NCBI RefSeq assembly: GCF_016907845.1
Contig: NZ_JAFBCS010000001.1
Span: 930,001 to 994,000, forward strand
Direction of reading: 5' to 3'
Source of the DNA: Arcanobacterium pluranimalium
GTDB taxonomy: Bacteria; Actinomycetota; Actinomycetes; Actinomycetales; Actinomycetaceae
DNA length: 64,000 bases
Below are positions 1 through 7,957 of the stretch, piece by piece. Position 1 is the first letter of the stretch. Each line of letters opens with the position of its first letter. Position numbers and translations under genes: made by a program. The notes beneath the pieces were generated by a model that did no database searches, was not told where the DNA came from, and saw only the letters and a program-made list of their open reading frames with translations.

Positions 1-137
1 GCCCGAAGCACCTTGTGAAGATCCTCGGCACCGGTGAAATCTCTGTGAAGGTTTCGGTAACTGCTGATGCGTGGTCTGCTTCTGCAAAGGAGAAGATCGA
101 AGCTGCTGGTGGTTCTCTAGAGAAGCGCGAAGCATAA
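1..137 (+). CDS. rplO: 50S ribosomal protein L15, C-terminal end (partial)
   Basis: Only the last 44 codons are present, read from base 3 to a TAA stop at 135-137. The translated end ([11 protein letters not shown], then [13 protein letters not shown]) matches the conserved C-terminus of bacterial L15, a large-subunit protein. L15 normally directly precedes secY in the spc operon. Here secY starts 4.5 kb later, and a strong hairpin terminator follows the rplO stop, so the upstream ribosomal transcript probably ends here. The N-terminal part lies outside the window. Confidence 0.9.
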   Translation, partial: PKHLVKILGTGEISVKVSVTADAWSASAKEKIEAAGGSLEKREA

Positions 138-154
138 GGTTTCAAAGCATTAAG

Positions 155-190
155 TGTGGCTCCCGCAAATGTGGGAGCCACATTTTTGTA
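155..190 (+). terminator. Intrinsic terminator after rplO
   Basis: A perfect 10-bp stem (TGTGGCTCCC at 155-164 with GGGAGCCACA at 173-182) and an 8-base loop are followed directly by a run of T. It lies 18 bases after the rplO stop, so it should separate the ribosomal operon from the accessory genes that follow. Confidence 0.85.
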
Positions 191-213
191 TTTTTGTGGC
201 GAGATTGGGCTAT

Positions 214-385
214 AGGACAAATCGTGTTGGTTTTTGGGTGTGTTTTTGTTGGTGTGGTAAGCAATAGTCGGGTTTGAAGTCGGTTTGGCTCGAGTTTTTG
301 GTTGGACATTTCGTGTTGGTTTTGGCCTGGTTTTTTGTTGGTATTGCGGGTGAAAGTAGGGTTTGAACTCGGTTGACTTGAGGGT
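214..385 (+). repeat. Imperfect tandem duplication inside the IS left end
   Basis: About 80 bp starting GGACAAATCGTGTTGG (215) recurs, diverged, starting GGACATTTCGTGTTGG (304). Each copy ends in a GTTTGAAGTCGG or GTTTGAACTCGG block. The second copy runs up to the transposase start. It may hold extra transposase-binding sites, but this is inferred from position only. Confidence 0.6.
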
Positions 386-1501
386 ATGGGAAATCCTCGT
401 TGTTCATTGTGTGGTTCAGTTACCCAAAAGTGGGGCAAGAGTGGTTCTGGTCGGCCCCGATTCCGTTGTCCGTCGTGCCGGGCGAGTCAAAGTCGTTCTA
501 ATGATGTCACTGCTCGTTATTTCGCAGCTTTTCTCAATTTCGTGACCTCGGATCTGCGTTATCGGGATCTGCCTGGTCAGGGGCGAAATGCTCGGCGTCG
601 ATTCCACCAGTTTTGGCAGTTATGGCCAGTGAGTCCAGTTGTTGAGGAGGTTCATCACGTGGTTTTTGTGGATGGGATATATCTGTCACGCAAACTTGTT
701 GTGCTGATCGCTTGTACGAAAACACATGTTCTTGGCTGGTATGTAGCACGTCGTGAGACAACGGCTGCGTGGCAAGCATTGTTTTCACGTATTGCACCAC
801 CAGATGTTGTTGTATGTGATGGTGGTCCAGGAATTGCTTCGGCTGTGAAAATTTCATGGCCCACTACCCGTATTCAACGCTGTGTCTTTCACGCTTTTAG
901 CACTGTCAAGCGCTATACCACGAGCCGGCCACGTACTCGTGCTGGTGTTGAGCTTTATGGTCTTGCGAAAGACTTATTACACATCCACACGCGTGAGGAA
1001 GCGCTTGCATGGATGGGTCAGTTAGCGGTGTGGAATACGGCATGGAAGGCGTTCCTTGCTGAGAAAACTCGCCTTGCGAACGGTCAGATTGTTCCCACTC
1101 ATGCACGGCTTATTCGTGCTAAAAATTCGCTTAATACTCTGGTACGTCATGGAACGTTATTTACCTATCTTGATCCGAGTCTGAGTATTGATGATGACCC
1201 GATTCCTGCAACGTCTAACCTGATTGAATCCCTGAACTCGCGTTTACGACATGTGTTGAGATCGCATCGTGGAATGCCGATCGATCACCAGGTCAAGACG
1301 ATTTTATGGTGGTGTTATCAACACACGGAGTTTCCTAACACGCCAGCGCAGTTACTGGAAACTACCTACACGGATAGCCAAATCGAAGCCATGTTCACCC
1401 GAGCCAGTCACCACCATGCCCAAGAAGAAATCCAGCGATGGGGAACAGCAGTGAACTGGACCGATTTCCACCACAACGGCCAATGGCAAGGACCGGTATA
1501 A
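386..1501 (+). CDS. IS1249-like transposase of the IS256/mutator group
   Basis: This 371-residue DDE transposase would catalyse transposition of the surrounding element. It begins with a zinc-ribbon-like segment with paired cysteines (CSLCGS near residues 7-12, CPSC near 30-33). A core follows with acidic positions in FVDGIYL, VVCDGGPG and the SNLIESLNSRLR block, the last being typical of mutator-type enzymes. The frame is open from end to end, so it is probably functional. The stop TAA overlaps the right inverted repeat. Family assignment comes from motif memory; the exact IS name is not certain. Confidence 0.85.
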   Translation: MGNPRCSLCGSVTQKWGKSGSGRPRFRCPSCRASQSRSNDVTARYFAAFLNFVTSDLRYRDLPGQGRNARRRFHQFWQLWPVSPVVEEVHHVVFVDGIYLSRKLVVLIACTKTHVLGWYVARRETTAAWQALFSRIAPPDVVVCDGGPGIASAVKISWPTTRIQRCVFHAFSTVKRYTTSRPRTRAGVELYGLAKDLLHIHTREEALAWMGQLAVWNTAWKAFLAEKTRLANGQIVPTHARLIRAKNSLNTLVRHGTLFTYLDPSLSIDDDPIPATSNLIESLNSRLRHVLRSHRGMPIDHQVKTILWWCYQHTEFPNTPAQLLETTYTDSQIEAMFTRASHHHAQEEIQRWGTAVNWTDFHHNGQWQGPV

Positions 1502-1529
1502 AAAACCAACACGATTTGTCCTATAACCC

Positions 1530-1658
1530 GCGAGATTGCTATGTGGGATGCCATATAAAATAAGTAGCTAAATGTTCAATTATTGGTTAGATTTATCTAT
1601 GATTCCAATCGTTATATTTATTTGGAATCTGGTTCTTCTTTTCCTATTTGGAGGGTGT
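1530..1658 (+). promoter_or_regulatory. AT-rich leader of the surface-protein gene
   Basis: This 129-bp strip between the IS and the surface-protein start is AT-rich. It contains a TATATT (1613-1618) that could be a -10 element, with no good -35 at normal distance. An alternative hybrid promoter would use TTGTCC in the IS terminal repeat (1516-1521) with TATGTG (1540-1545), 18 bp apart. A good ribosome-binding site (GGAGG) lies just before the ATG at 1659. Confidence 0.35.
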
Positions 1659-4202
1659 ATGAATACACGAAAAGTACGGGGAGGGTGGCTTCGTAAAAGG
1701 CTTTTAGCAGGTGCATCTGCTACTGCTGTTGTTTTTGCGGGTCTGTTCTCTATTTCCCCAGTGGCAAACGCAGCCACGACCTACGATCTTATCAACGACG
1801 CAAAAGGCACTGCGACGATTGATTCAGTCACCTCTCAAGATGGCTCTATCACTTATAATGAAACAACACCAGTTAGTAACTGGAATCCACTCAAGTACAC
1901 GCTATCGGTGAATATTACTGACTACGGTCAAATTGCGGCCGGCGATACGGTCAAGGCCTGTTTGACTGATGATTCGGCCGCCTTTGACCTGTTCTTTAGT
2001 GAAGTTTCGCCGAATATTCCTGCCACGAATCCGATTTTCACCGCCGTAGTATCGGGAACGTGCCTATTCTTGACCAAGACCAACATTGGTGGCGGCGGAG
2101 TTCTTAAGTTCACTGCTGAAATTTCAGGCGCGCAATATACCGACTATTCCAGCACTGGTGTAGCAACCTTGAGTATCGGCACGTCGAACTACAAGATTGC
2201 TTATTCCACAGGTTCCGCCCCGTCAATTGACCGATCCAACTACGTAACTGGTACGCCTTATACTGGTGCGAATGGCGTTTTCATCGACAACTATCTGTTG
2301 TCATTTGGGGCACTGGAAGCAGCAGTGAACGGTACACCAGTGACGAATCCGAATCAAGACGTCGTGATTATGCAACGGTATACTGCTAACCCGGGAAGTC
2401 AAATCCTTTCAGTGACTGAAGGCAATCCGATAGCGGCTAATACGTTTGCTGTGTTTGACTCGTCCAATACAATCACGGGTGAAATTGCGGTCGTAACGAG
2501 CACGGCGAGTAAATCTGTTACAATTCCTCCAAACATGACGTTTGCCGATGCGCAAGCTTTTCTGAAGCCAGGCGAGTACGGTGTGGTCAAAAATACCGAT
2601 GGTTCGTGGACGCATGTGACTAACTATGGTCCACTTCAAGGCAATACGGTTCTAAGCCCGGCCGATGGTGATACCATTACGTCACCTAACCAGAACACGA
2701 CGGACGCGTTCGCTCTGGCCAAGCAGCTGGACTTGATTTCTCCGAAGATTGGAAATGGGTATGTCGTAAACTTTTCTGATCCTGCATTGAAAGAATCCGC
2801 TACTGTCGAAACTTTTCACAACCTAGGTAGCGGCTACAGTGGAACGGGCACGATCTCGGATACTCCGATCAGTGTTCAGGTCACTAACCAAACTGCTGTC
2901 AAGGTTCACTATGTAGATAACACCGGGCAGGCTCTTGACACGACAGACACCTACTATGGTTACCCGGCATCAAATCCTGATCCAGCCACTGGTCTGGCTT
3001 CTCCTGATCAGGCTGTTGCCCCGAAGACTATCAATGGTTACAAGGTTGAGACTGATGCGGTGAAGGCTGCTACAGCTATCGGCCAACCACAGGCAAGTAT
3101 TCGTACTGCTGCTGGTACGGTAGCGTTCCCTGATTCGGGTATGACTGAGGTGTACTACGTGTATAACCTGCTCGATTCTGATGGTGACGGTGTGTCTGAT
3201 CTTGATGAGATTGCTAAGGGTACTGATCCGAACAAGGCTGACACTGATGGTGACGGGGTTTCTGATGGTGATGAGATTGCTAAGGGTACTGATCCGCTCA
3301 AGCCTGATACTGATGGTGATGGCCTGAACGATGGTGATGAGATCGCTAAGGGTACCGATCCATTGAAGCCTGATACTGATGGTGATGGCCTGAACGATGG
3401 TGATGAGATCACTAAGGGTACTGATCCGCTCAAGCCTGATACTGATGGTGATGGCCTGAACGATGGTGATGAGATCGCTAAGGGTACCGATCCATTGAAG
3501 CCTGATACTGATGGTGATGGCCTGAACGATGGTGATGAGATCGCTAAGGGTACCGATCCATTGAAGCCTGACACTGACGGTGACGGCCTGAACGATGGTG
3601 ATGAGATCGCTAAGGGTACTGATCCATTGAAGCCTGACACTGACGGTGACGGGGTTTCTGATGGTGATGAGATTACGCATGGTACTGACCCAAACAAGGC
3701 TGATACTGATGGTGACGGGGTTTCTGATGGTGATGAGATTACGGAGGGTACTGATCCGCTTGATTCACGGTCCTTCCCGTACCAGTTGACGCTTGATAAG
3801 AGCCGTGTTCATCGTGGTGAGCAGGTGACTGCTTCGTTGTCTGGTTTCAAGGCTGGGGAAGTGGTATCGCTTGAACTACACTCCTCCGTTATTGGACTGG
3901 TTCAGAACGTGACGATTGATGCAAAGGGAATGGCAACAGTTACCTTTACCGTGCCAGCGTCGGCTGAGCTTGGTGTACATCATGTGATGGCTGTGTCTGC
4001 TGGTGGTTATCTTGTCCAGCAGCAAGGTCAGTTGGAAGTGATTGCTGACTCGATCGCACTCGGCGATGCTAGTGCCGGTGGTGCTGGTGTGGCTGGTGGT
4101 CTTGCTAAGACTGGTTCTGCCAGCCTCAGCCTGGGCATTCTTGCCATGATGGCCACTCTTGCTGGTGTCGGAGCTGTTACGGCACGCCGCAAAAACGCCT
4201 AA
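1659..4202 (+). CDS. LAKTG-anchored surface protein with nine Ca-binding (thrombospondin type 3) repeats
   Basis: An 847-residue exported protein. The start at 1659 is chosen for its GGAGG ribosome-binding site and because it begins a normal signal peptide (KR-rich start, hydrophobic core, ANA cleavage site near residue 38). An unrecognised, probably adhesive, region of about 370 residues follows. Next is a MucBP-like segment (about 412-503, VHYVDNTGQ), then nine 22-residue repeats (506-703) of the form DTDGDGxxDGDE...GTDP, typical of calcium-binding thrombospondin type 3 repeats. A short Ig-like stretch precedes the sorting signal LAKTG (815-819), a hydrophobic helix and an RRK tail. It should be sortase-anchored to the wall; the ligand is unknown. 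Its place between rplO and secY is unusual. Confidence 0.85.
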   Translation: MNTRKVRGGWLRKRLLAGASATAVVFAGLFSISPVANAATTYDLINDAKGTATIDSVTSQDGSITYNETTPVSNWNPLKYTLSVNITDYGQIAAGDTVKACLTDDSAAFDLFFSEVSPNIPATNPIFTAVVSGTCLFLTKTNIGGGGVLKFTAEISGAQYTDYSSTGVATLSIGTSNYKIAYSTGSAPSIDRSNYVTGTPYTGANGVFIDNYLLSFGALEAAVNGTPVTNPNQDVVIMQRYTANPGSQILSVTEGNPIAANTFAVFDSSNTITGEIAVVTSTASKSVTIPPNMTFADAQAFLKPGEYGVVKNTDGSWTHVTNYGPLQGNTVLSPADGDTITSPNQNTTDAFALAKQLDLISPKIGNGYVVNFSDPALKESATVETFHNLGSGYSGTGTISDTPISVQVTNQTAVKVHYVDNTGQALDTTDTYYGYPASNPDPATGLASPDQAVAPKTINGYKVETDAVKAATAIGQPQASIRTAAGTVAFPDSGMTEVYYVYNLLDSDGDGVSDLDEIAKGTDPNKADTDGDGVSDGDEIAKGTDPLKPDTDGDGLNDGDEIAKGTDPLKPDTDGDGLNDGDEITKGTDPLKPDTDGDGLNDGDEIAKGTDPLKPDTDGDGLNDGDEIAKGTDPLKPDTDGDGLNDGDEIAKGTDPLKPDTDGDGVSDGDEITHGTDPNKADTDGDGVSDGDEITEGTDPLDSRSFPYQLTLDKSRVHRGEQVTASLSGFKAGEVVSLELHSSVIGLVQNVTIDAKGMATVTFTVPASAELGVHHVMAVSAGGYLVQQQGQLEVIADSIALGDASAGGAGVAGGLAKTGSASLSLGILAMMATLAGVGAVTARRKNA
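3174..3767 (+). repeat. Nine 66-bp tandem repeats inside the surface-protein gene
   Basis: Nine consecutive units of exactly 66 bp (22 codons) encode the calcium-binding repeats. Units 3 to 7 are nearly identical in DNA (DTDGDGLNDGDE type); the outer units are more diverged (DGVSD type). Near identity over hundreds of bases makes copy-number change by recombination or slippage likely. Unit length keeps the reading frame. Confidence 0.95.
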
Positions 4203-4220
4203 ACAAGCTCCCTATGATCT

Positions 4221-4280
4221 CCTGGTAGCCACGTATAATGCGCGGGCACTGAAACCGTGCTAACGTGCGTGGCTACCAGG
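4221..4280 (+). terminator. Inverted repeat after the surface-protein gene
   Basis: Thirteen-base arms CCTGGTAGCCACG (4221-4233) and CGTGGCTACCAGG (4268-4280) flank a 34-base loop that contains a smaller GCAC/GTGC stem. No T run follows, so it is a terminator-like or RNA-stabilising structure rather than a textbook terminator. Confidence 0.5.
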
Positions 4281-4341
4281 GGCAAGGGGATGTAACTTGG
4301 GTGAGTAATCGACAAACACACATTAAACACCCAAAACACAA

Positions 4342-4384
4342 ACTGTGGGATTGGAGCCGAAACATCGGCCTCCAATCCCACAGT
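4342..4384. terminator. Second long hairpin upstream of secY
   Basis: Arms of about 19-20 bases, starting ACTGTGGGATTGGAG and ending CTCCAATCCCACAGT, pair with one bulged base around an AACA loop. No T run follows on the + strand. On the - strand it is followed by a T/G-rich stretch. It may insulate secY from the surface gene. Confidence 0.5.
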
Positions 4385-4590
4385 GCTACCCAGCCACTAC
4401 CGAGCAGTCCAAACTCTCAAAATGCAACACCAAACTCATTCGAAAAACGTGCCACTTATAAGCCCTAGGTCATGTAAAAAACTCAAAGCGCCCTATTTTT
4501 GAGTCGCAAATGACCGATTTTAGCTAAAAATACCTCCAAACGCGTTGTAAGTCTCTCAAAATTGCGTATAAAGAATTGCTCAATTACAGG

Positions 4591-4596
4591 TATAAT
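4591..4596 (+). promoter_or_regulatory. Candidate secY promoter (-10 TATAAT)
   Basis: A perfect TATAAT lies 86 bases before the secY start, after the last hairpin of the gap. No convincing -35 sits at 16-18 bp. Because secY no longer follows rplO directly, it needs its own promoter, and this is the best candidate. Confidence 0.45.
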
Positions 4597-4681
4597 GTTT
4601 ACTTGGCGTATATGCTCACGCACCGACATTCGGCTCACAAAACCGAATAGCCAGTAATTGGCCTGACCGAGAGGAAATCTC

Positions 4682-5968
4682 TTGCTGAAAGCACTTGGAT
4701 CGGCGTTCCGTACACCAGACCTGCGGCGCAAATTGCTGTTGACGATGTTCATCATGGCGATTTACCGCCTTGGTACTTACGTACCTGCACCATTTATCTC
4801 GTATGAGAACGTGAAAACATGTTTGGATCAGGCTGGATCGGCTGATTTGCTCACAATGATGAACATGTTTGCAGGTGGCGGCATGCTGCACCTGTCGGTG
4901 TTCGCATTGGGAATCATGCCTTATATTACGGCGTCAATTATCGTGCAGCTGATGCGTGTAGTGATCCCTCGCTTCGAAGAGCTTCACAAAGAGGGGCAGT
5001 CTGGCACAGCGAAGTTGACGGAGTACACTCGTTACCTCACGATCTTCCTTGCTGTCTTGCAGTCCTCAGTGATTGTGTCGGTAGCAAACACTGGTCTTTT
5101 CGCTGGCTGTAACGTACAGCCGATTCCAAATGCTACGATCGGTGTCAAGCTGCTCACGATCCTTGCTATGACCGCTGGTACCGGCCTAGTCATGTGGCTT
5201 GCCGAAATCATCACTGAGCGTGGTGTGGGCAATGGAATGTCGCTACTCATCTTCACTGGCATTGCCGCAAACTTCCCAGCAATGCTCGCAACTGTGTCGA
5301 AGTCGGCCGGTGGCTTGATGGACGTGGCGATCGTCGTCATTATGTTCCTGGCAATCACGGTTGTGGTGGTATTCGTTGAGCAGTCGCAGCGACGCATCCC
5401 AGTGCAGTACGCAAAGCGCGTGGTCGGACGCCGCACCTACGGCGGTACCTCCACCTATATTCCACTCAAGATCAATATGGCGAACGTTATTCCAGTGATC
5501 TTTGCGTCCTCGATTCTCTCCTTGCCACAAATGATCTCCCAGTTCGGTGATCAGAGTTCCTCGTGGGTGCAGTGGCTGCACGCGCATTTCAGCTGGACTT
5601 CGCCTTGGTATATGACTGCATACGCGCTGTTGATCGTGTTCTTCGCTTTCTTCTACACCTCGATCACGTTCAACCCTGAAGAAGTCGCTGACAATATGAA
5701 GCGTTACGGTGGATTCATCCCAGGCATCCGCGCTGGTCAGCCTACTGCAGATTATTTGCGTTACGTGATCAACCGCATTAACTGGGTTGGCGCGCTTTAC
5801 CTGGCAATTATCGCGTTGATTCCGCACATCGTGTTCAACCAGATGGGCATTCAGGCCGGTGGTTTTGGCGGAACGTCGATTATCATTCTCGTTGGTGTGG
5901 GTCTCCAGACAGTCAAAGACATTGACGCCCAGCTCCAGCAACGTCACTATGAAGGTTTCTTACGATGA
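4682..5968 (+). CDS. secY: Protein translocase subunit SecY
   Basis: The 428-residue channel subunit of the SecYEG translocon in the cytoplasmic membrane. The sequence shows the SecY start (RTPDLRRKLLLTMFIMAIYRLGTYVPAP), ten or so hydrophobic segments, the cytosolic loop EQSQRRIPVQYAKR, and the C-terminal GGFIPGIRAGQPTADYL block. The start is TTG at 4682 with GAGAGGAAA upstream. Length is normal for actinobacteria. It overlaps adk by four bases (ATGA), so secY-adk-map form one unit. In most bacteria it is directly downstream of rplO; here 4.5 kb of accessory DNA intervenes. Confidence 0.96.
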   Translation: MLKALGSAFRTPDLRRKLLLTMFIMAIYRLGTYVPAPFISYENVKTCLDQAGSADLLTMMNMFAGGGMLHLSVFALGIMPYITASIIVQLMRVVIPRFEELHKEGQSGTAKLTEYTRYLTIFLAVLQSSVIVSVANTGLFAGCNVQPIPNATIGVKLLTILAMTAGTGLVMWLAEIITERGVGNGMSLLIFTGIAANFPAMLATVSKSAGGLMDVAIVVIMFLAITVVVVFVEQSQRRIPVQYAKRVVGRRTYGGTSTYIPLKINMANVIPVIFASSILSLPQMISQFGDQSSSWVQWLHAHFSWTSPWYMTAYALLIVFFAFFYTSITFNPEEVADNMKRYGGFIPGIRAGQPTADYLRYVINRINWVGALYLAIIALIPHIVFNQMGIQAGGFGGTSIIILVGVGLQTVKDIDAQLQQRHYEGFLR

Positions 5969-6543
5969 AAGCACGTTTTGTTATGGTTGGTCCTCCCGGA
6001 GCGGGAAAGGGCACCCAGGCAAAAGTTCTTACTGAAAAACTCAACATTCCTAATATTTCAACTGGTGCGATTTTCCGCTCGCATATTGCCGAGCAAACTG
6101 AACTTGGCAAACTCGCAGCCTCTTATATCGACAACGGCAACTTAGTTCCGGACGAAGTGACCGACGCGCTCGTGCGCGATCGTTTGAGTCAAGACGACGT
6201 CGCGGCCGGTTTCCTACTCGACGGATACCCACGTAATCTCCACCAAGTTGACGCCCTTGACGCGATGCTCAATGAGCGTGGAGAAAAACTCGATGCAGTC
6301 ATTGAACTCTCGATTCCTGATGAGGAAATCGTGGGGCGCCTGCTGCACCGCGCACAGGTCGAAGATCGTGCTGACGATACCGAAGAGGTAATCCGGCACC
6401 GCATCGAGGTATATCACGCCGCTACAGCGCCACTCACCGACGTCTACCGCGAACGTGGCATTCTGCTGCCAGTTGATGGCACCGGCACGATCGACGACGT
6501 GCTCAACCGCCTCGTATCGGCACTTGAGTCATTCCTCGGCTGA
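5965..6543 (+). CDS. adk: Adenylate kinase
   Basis: This 192-residue enzyme interconverts ATP + AMP and 2 ADP in the cytoplasm. The P-loop GPPGAGKGTQAK is at residues 9-20, the AMP-binding STGAIFR follows, and DGYPRN is the conserved Walker-B-like region. The LID is short (HRAQVEDRADD), the usual actinobacterial form without a zinc finger. The start codon overlaps the secY stop, giving translational coupling, and map begins four bases after its stop. Confidence 0.96.
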   Translation: MKARFVMVGPPGAGKGTQAKVLTEKLNIPNISTGAIFRSHIAEQTELGKLAASYIDNGNLVPDEVTDALVRDRLSQDDVAAGFLLDGYPRNLHQVDALDAMLNERGEKLDAVIELSIPDEEIVGRLLHRAQVEDRADDTEEVIRHRIEVYHAATAPLTDVYRERGILLPVDGTGTIDDVLNRLVSALESFLG

Positions 6544-6546
6544 GTC

Positions 6547-7386
6547 ATGTTTAATAGCGCAAAAATCGAGCTGAAGTCCGACGATGAAATCCGGCAGATG
6601 CGCAAGTCTGCGCTCGTCGTCGCCAGTATTCACAAGGCTCTCGACGCCGCAATCGCACCTGGTATGACCACTGGTGAACTTGATGATATCGCTCGTGACG
6701 TGCTGCAATCACACGGCGCAAAGTCGAACTTTTTCGGCTATTACGACTATCCTCGCCAAACCTGCATTTCGGTCAACGACACGATAGTGCACGGGATTCC
6801 AGGTGAGCAGGTGCTCCAAGCAGGGGATATTGTGTCGATGGACTGTGGAGCTGTGCTTAACGGCTGGCACGCAGACGCCTGCTTCACGCGCGTTCTTCCA
6901 GGTGGAGACGACGCCGTGCGCGAGCGTCGCGAGAAACTTTCGGCAATCACCAAAGAGGCCATGTGGCGGGGGATCGCCGCGATGGCCACCGGAAAATACG
7001 TGTCTGATATTGGCAATGCGATTGATGATTATATCGTCAGCCTTGATGCGGACATTCGCCCAGATATTGTGGAGGACTTTATCGGGCATGGCATCGGCAC
7101 GAAAATGCATATGGAGCCGGACGTGCTCAATTTCCGTACTTCGCGCAAAGGCTCGAAGCTAAAAGCGGGAATGGTGTTGTGTATCGAGCCGATCCTCGCG
7201 CAAAAGAGCCAGGCGTATCGCACGCTTTCTGACGGTTGGACCGTCGTTACCCTCGATGGAGGGGACGCCTGCCATTGGGAACATCAAGTTGCTTTGCATC
7301 CAGGTGGTGTGTGGGTGCTTTCTGCCGACGACGGCGGTGCGGCTGAGCTTGCAAGGTACGGTATCGACGTCGTCCCCCTCGACTGA
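6547..7386 (+). CDS. map: Methionine aminopeptidase type I
   Basis: A 279-residue metalloprotease that removes the initiator methionine from new proteins. It starts with MFNSAKIELKSDDEIRQMRKSALVVA. The metal ligands lie in CGAVLNGWHADACF, in the GHGIGTKMH segment, in CIEPIL and in WEHQVAL, as expected for the pita-bread fold. It is the last gene of the secY-adk-map unit. The final codons and TGA are part of a downstream tandem repeat (see the repeat at 7382). Confidence 0.95.
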   Translation: MFNSAKIELKSDDEIRQMRKSALVVASIHKALDAAIAPGMTTGELDDIARDVLQSHGAKSNFFGYYDYPRQTCISVNDTIVHGIPGEQVLQAGDIVSMDCGAVLNGWHADACFTRVLPGGDDAVRERREKLSAITKEAMWRGIAAMATGKYVSDIGNAIDDYIVSLDADIRPDIVEDFIGHGIGTKMHMEPDVLNFRTSRKGSKLKAGMVLCIEPILAQKSQAYRTLSDGWTVVTLDGGDACHWEHQVALHPGGVWVLSADDGGAAELARYGIDVVPLD

Positions 7387-7524
7387 ACTCGGTTCGCAAC
7401 TGAAACCGGAACGCAACTGAACTCGGTTCGCGGCTTAAGCTTAGTTCGCGACAGGAGCAGGGTGCGCGACTGAACTCGGGTATGTAACTAGAGCTGGAAC
7501 GCGCCACTGAAGCCCGACTCTCGG
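7382..7524 (+). repeat. Eight degenerate 17-19 bp repeats starting at the map stop codon
   Basis: Successive units start at 7382, 7399, 7416, 7433, 7451, 7469, 7487 and 7506. Units 1 and 3 are ACTGAACTCGGTTCGC plus A or G; the others are diverged. Unit 1 contains the TGA stop of map. The array fills half of the gap before infA. No open frame or hairpin explains it. Confidence 0.75.
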
Positions 7525-7564
7525 AGGCTCCGCTACTGCGTGACGAGCTGCACGCTATTTCCCC

Positions 7565-7685
7565 TTTTCCAAAAGCCTATCGATACCGTAGAATTGATCG
7601 TTGGTGCTTTGTATATTTTGCAAAGTGCCTACCGGTTGGCGAATGCCAGCTGGCAAAGTAAGAAAATGCAAAGTAAGCGGGTAAC
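7565..7685 (+). promoter_or_regulatory. infA leader and possible promoter
   Basis: A TAGAAT (7589-7594) lies 18 bp after a weak TTTTCC (7565-7570). The leader then repeats GCAAAGT three times and contains a TTGGCGAATGCCAG hairpin. The promoter call is tentative; its placement fits infA starting a new transcription unit. Confidence 0.35.
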
Positions 7686-7907
7686 ATGGCGAAAAAAGAA
7701 GGCGTCATCGAAGTAGAGGGAACCGTCCTTGAGGCGCTCCCAAATGCGATGTTTAAAGTCGAACTAGAGAATGGGCATCAAGTGCTTGCTCATATCTCAG
7801 GTAAGATGCGTCAGCACTACATCAAGATCCTTCCAGAAGATCGCGTCGTCGTAGAGCTCACGCCCTACGATTTAAGTCGTGGTCGGATCGTTTATCGCTA
7901 CAAGTAA
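7686..7907 (+). CDS. infA: Translation initiation factor IF-1
   Basis: The 73-residue OB-fold factor binds the 30S A site during initiation. It shows the standard sequence [23 protein letters not shown], then [28 protein letters not shown]. Length is typical. It leads the alpha-operon block infA-rpmJ-rpsM-rpsK-rpoA-rplQ. Confidence 0.97.
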   Translation: MAKKEGVIEVEGTVLEALPNAMFKVELENGHQVLAHISGKMRQHYIKILPEDRVVVELTPYDLSRGRIVYRYK

Positions 7908-7957
7908 GCCCGTCGAGTCAATCTGCTGATTCTCGAAATCGGCAAAGGAAAGACACT

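Larger units (their letters stand above)
207..1529 (+). mobile_element. Complete IS256/IS1249-type insertion sequence, 1323 bp
   Basis: Terminal inverted repeats of 29 bp (207-235 and 1501-1529) differ at a single position. Both ends are flanked by the same 8-bp direct repeat GCGAGATT (199-206 and 1530-1537), which is the target-site duplication length expected for the IS256 family. One intact transposase gene fills the element. The perfect duplication and intact gene suggest a recent insertion. The element lies between the rplO terminator and the surface-protein gene. Confidence 0.93.
4203..4681 (+). other. Non-coding interval before secY with two long hairpins
   Basis: This 479-bp gap holds two strong inverted repeats (listed separately), a candidate secY promoter and a leader with a small hairpin (ATTCGG ... 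CCGAAT, about 4626-4648). The only open frame here (4265-4468) overlaps a hairpin, has no ribosome-binding site and resembles nothing I know. I see no gene. Confidence 0.6.

Noticed and set aside
2970-3680. 236-residue open frame on the - strand
   Set aside because: It is the antisense of the 66-bp repeats of the surface gene, and its own repeats mirror them. No ribosome-binding site.
3174-3767. CRISPR-like regular array
   Set aside because: The units are contiguous 66-bp coding repeats with no variable spacers and no cas genes nearby.
4265-4468. 67-codon frame before secY
   Set aside because: It crosses a long hairpin, lacks a ribosome-binding site and has no recognisable sequence.
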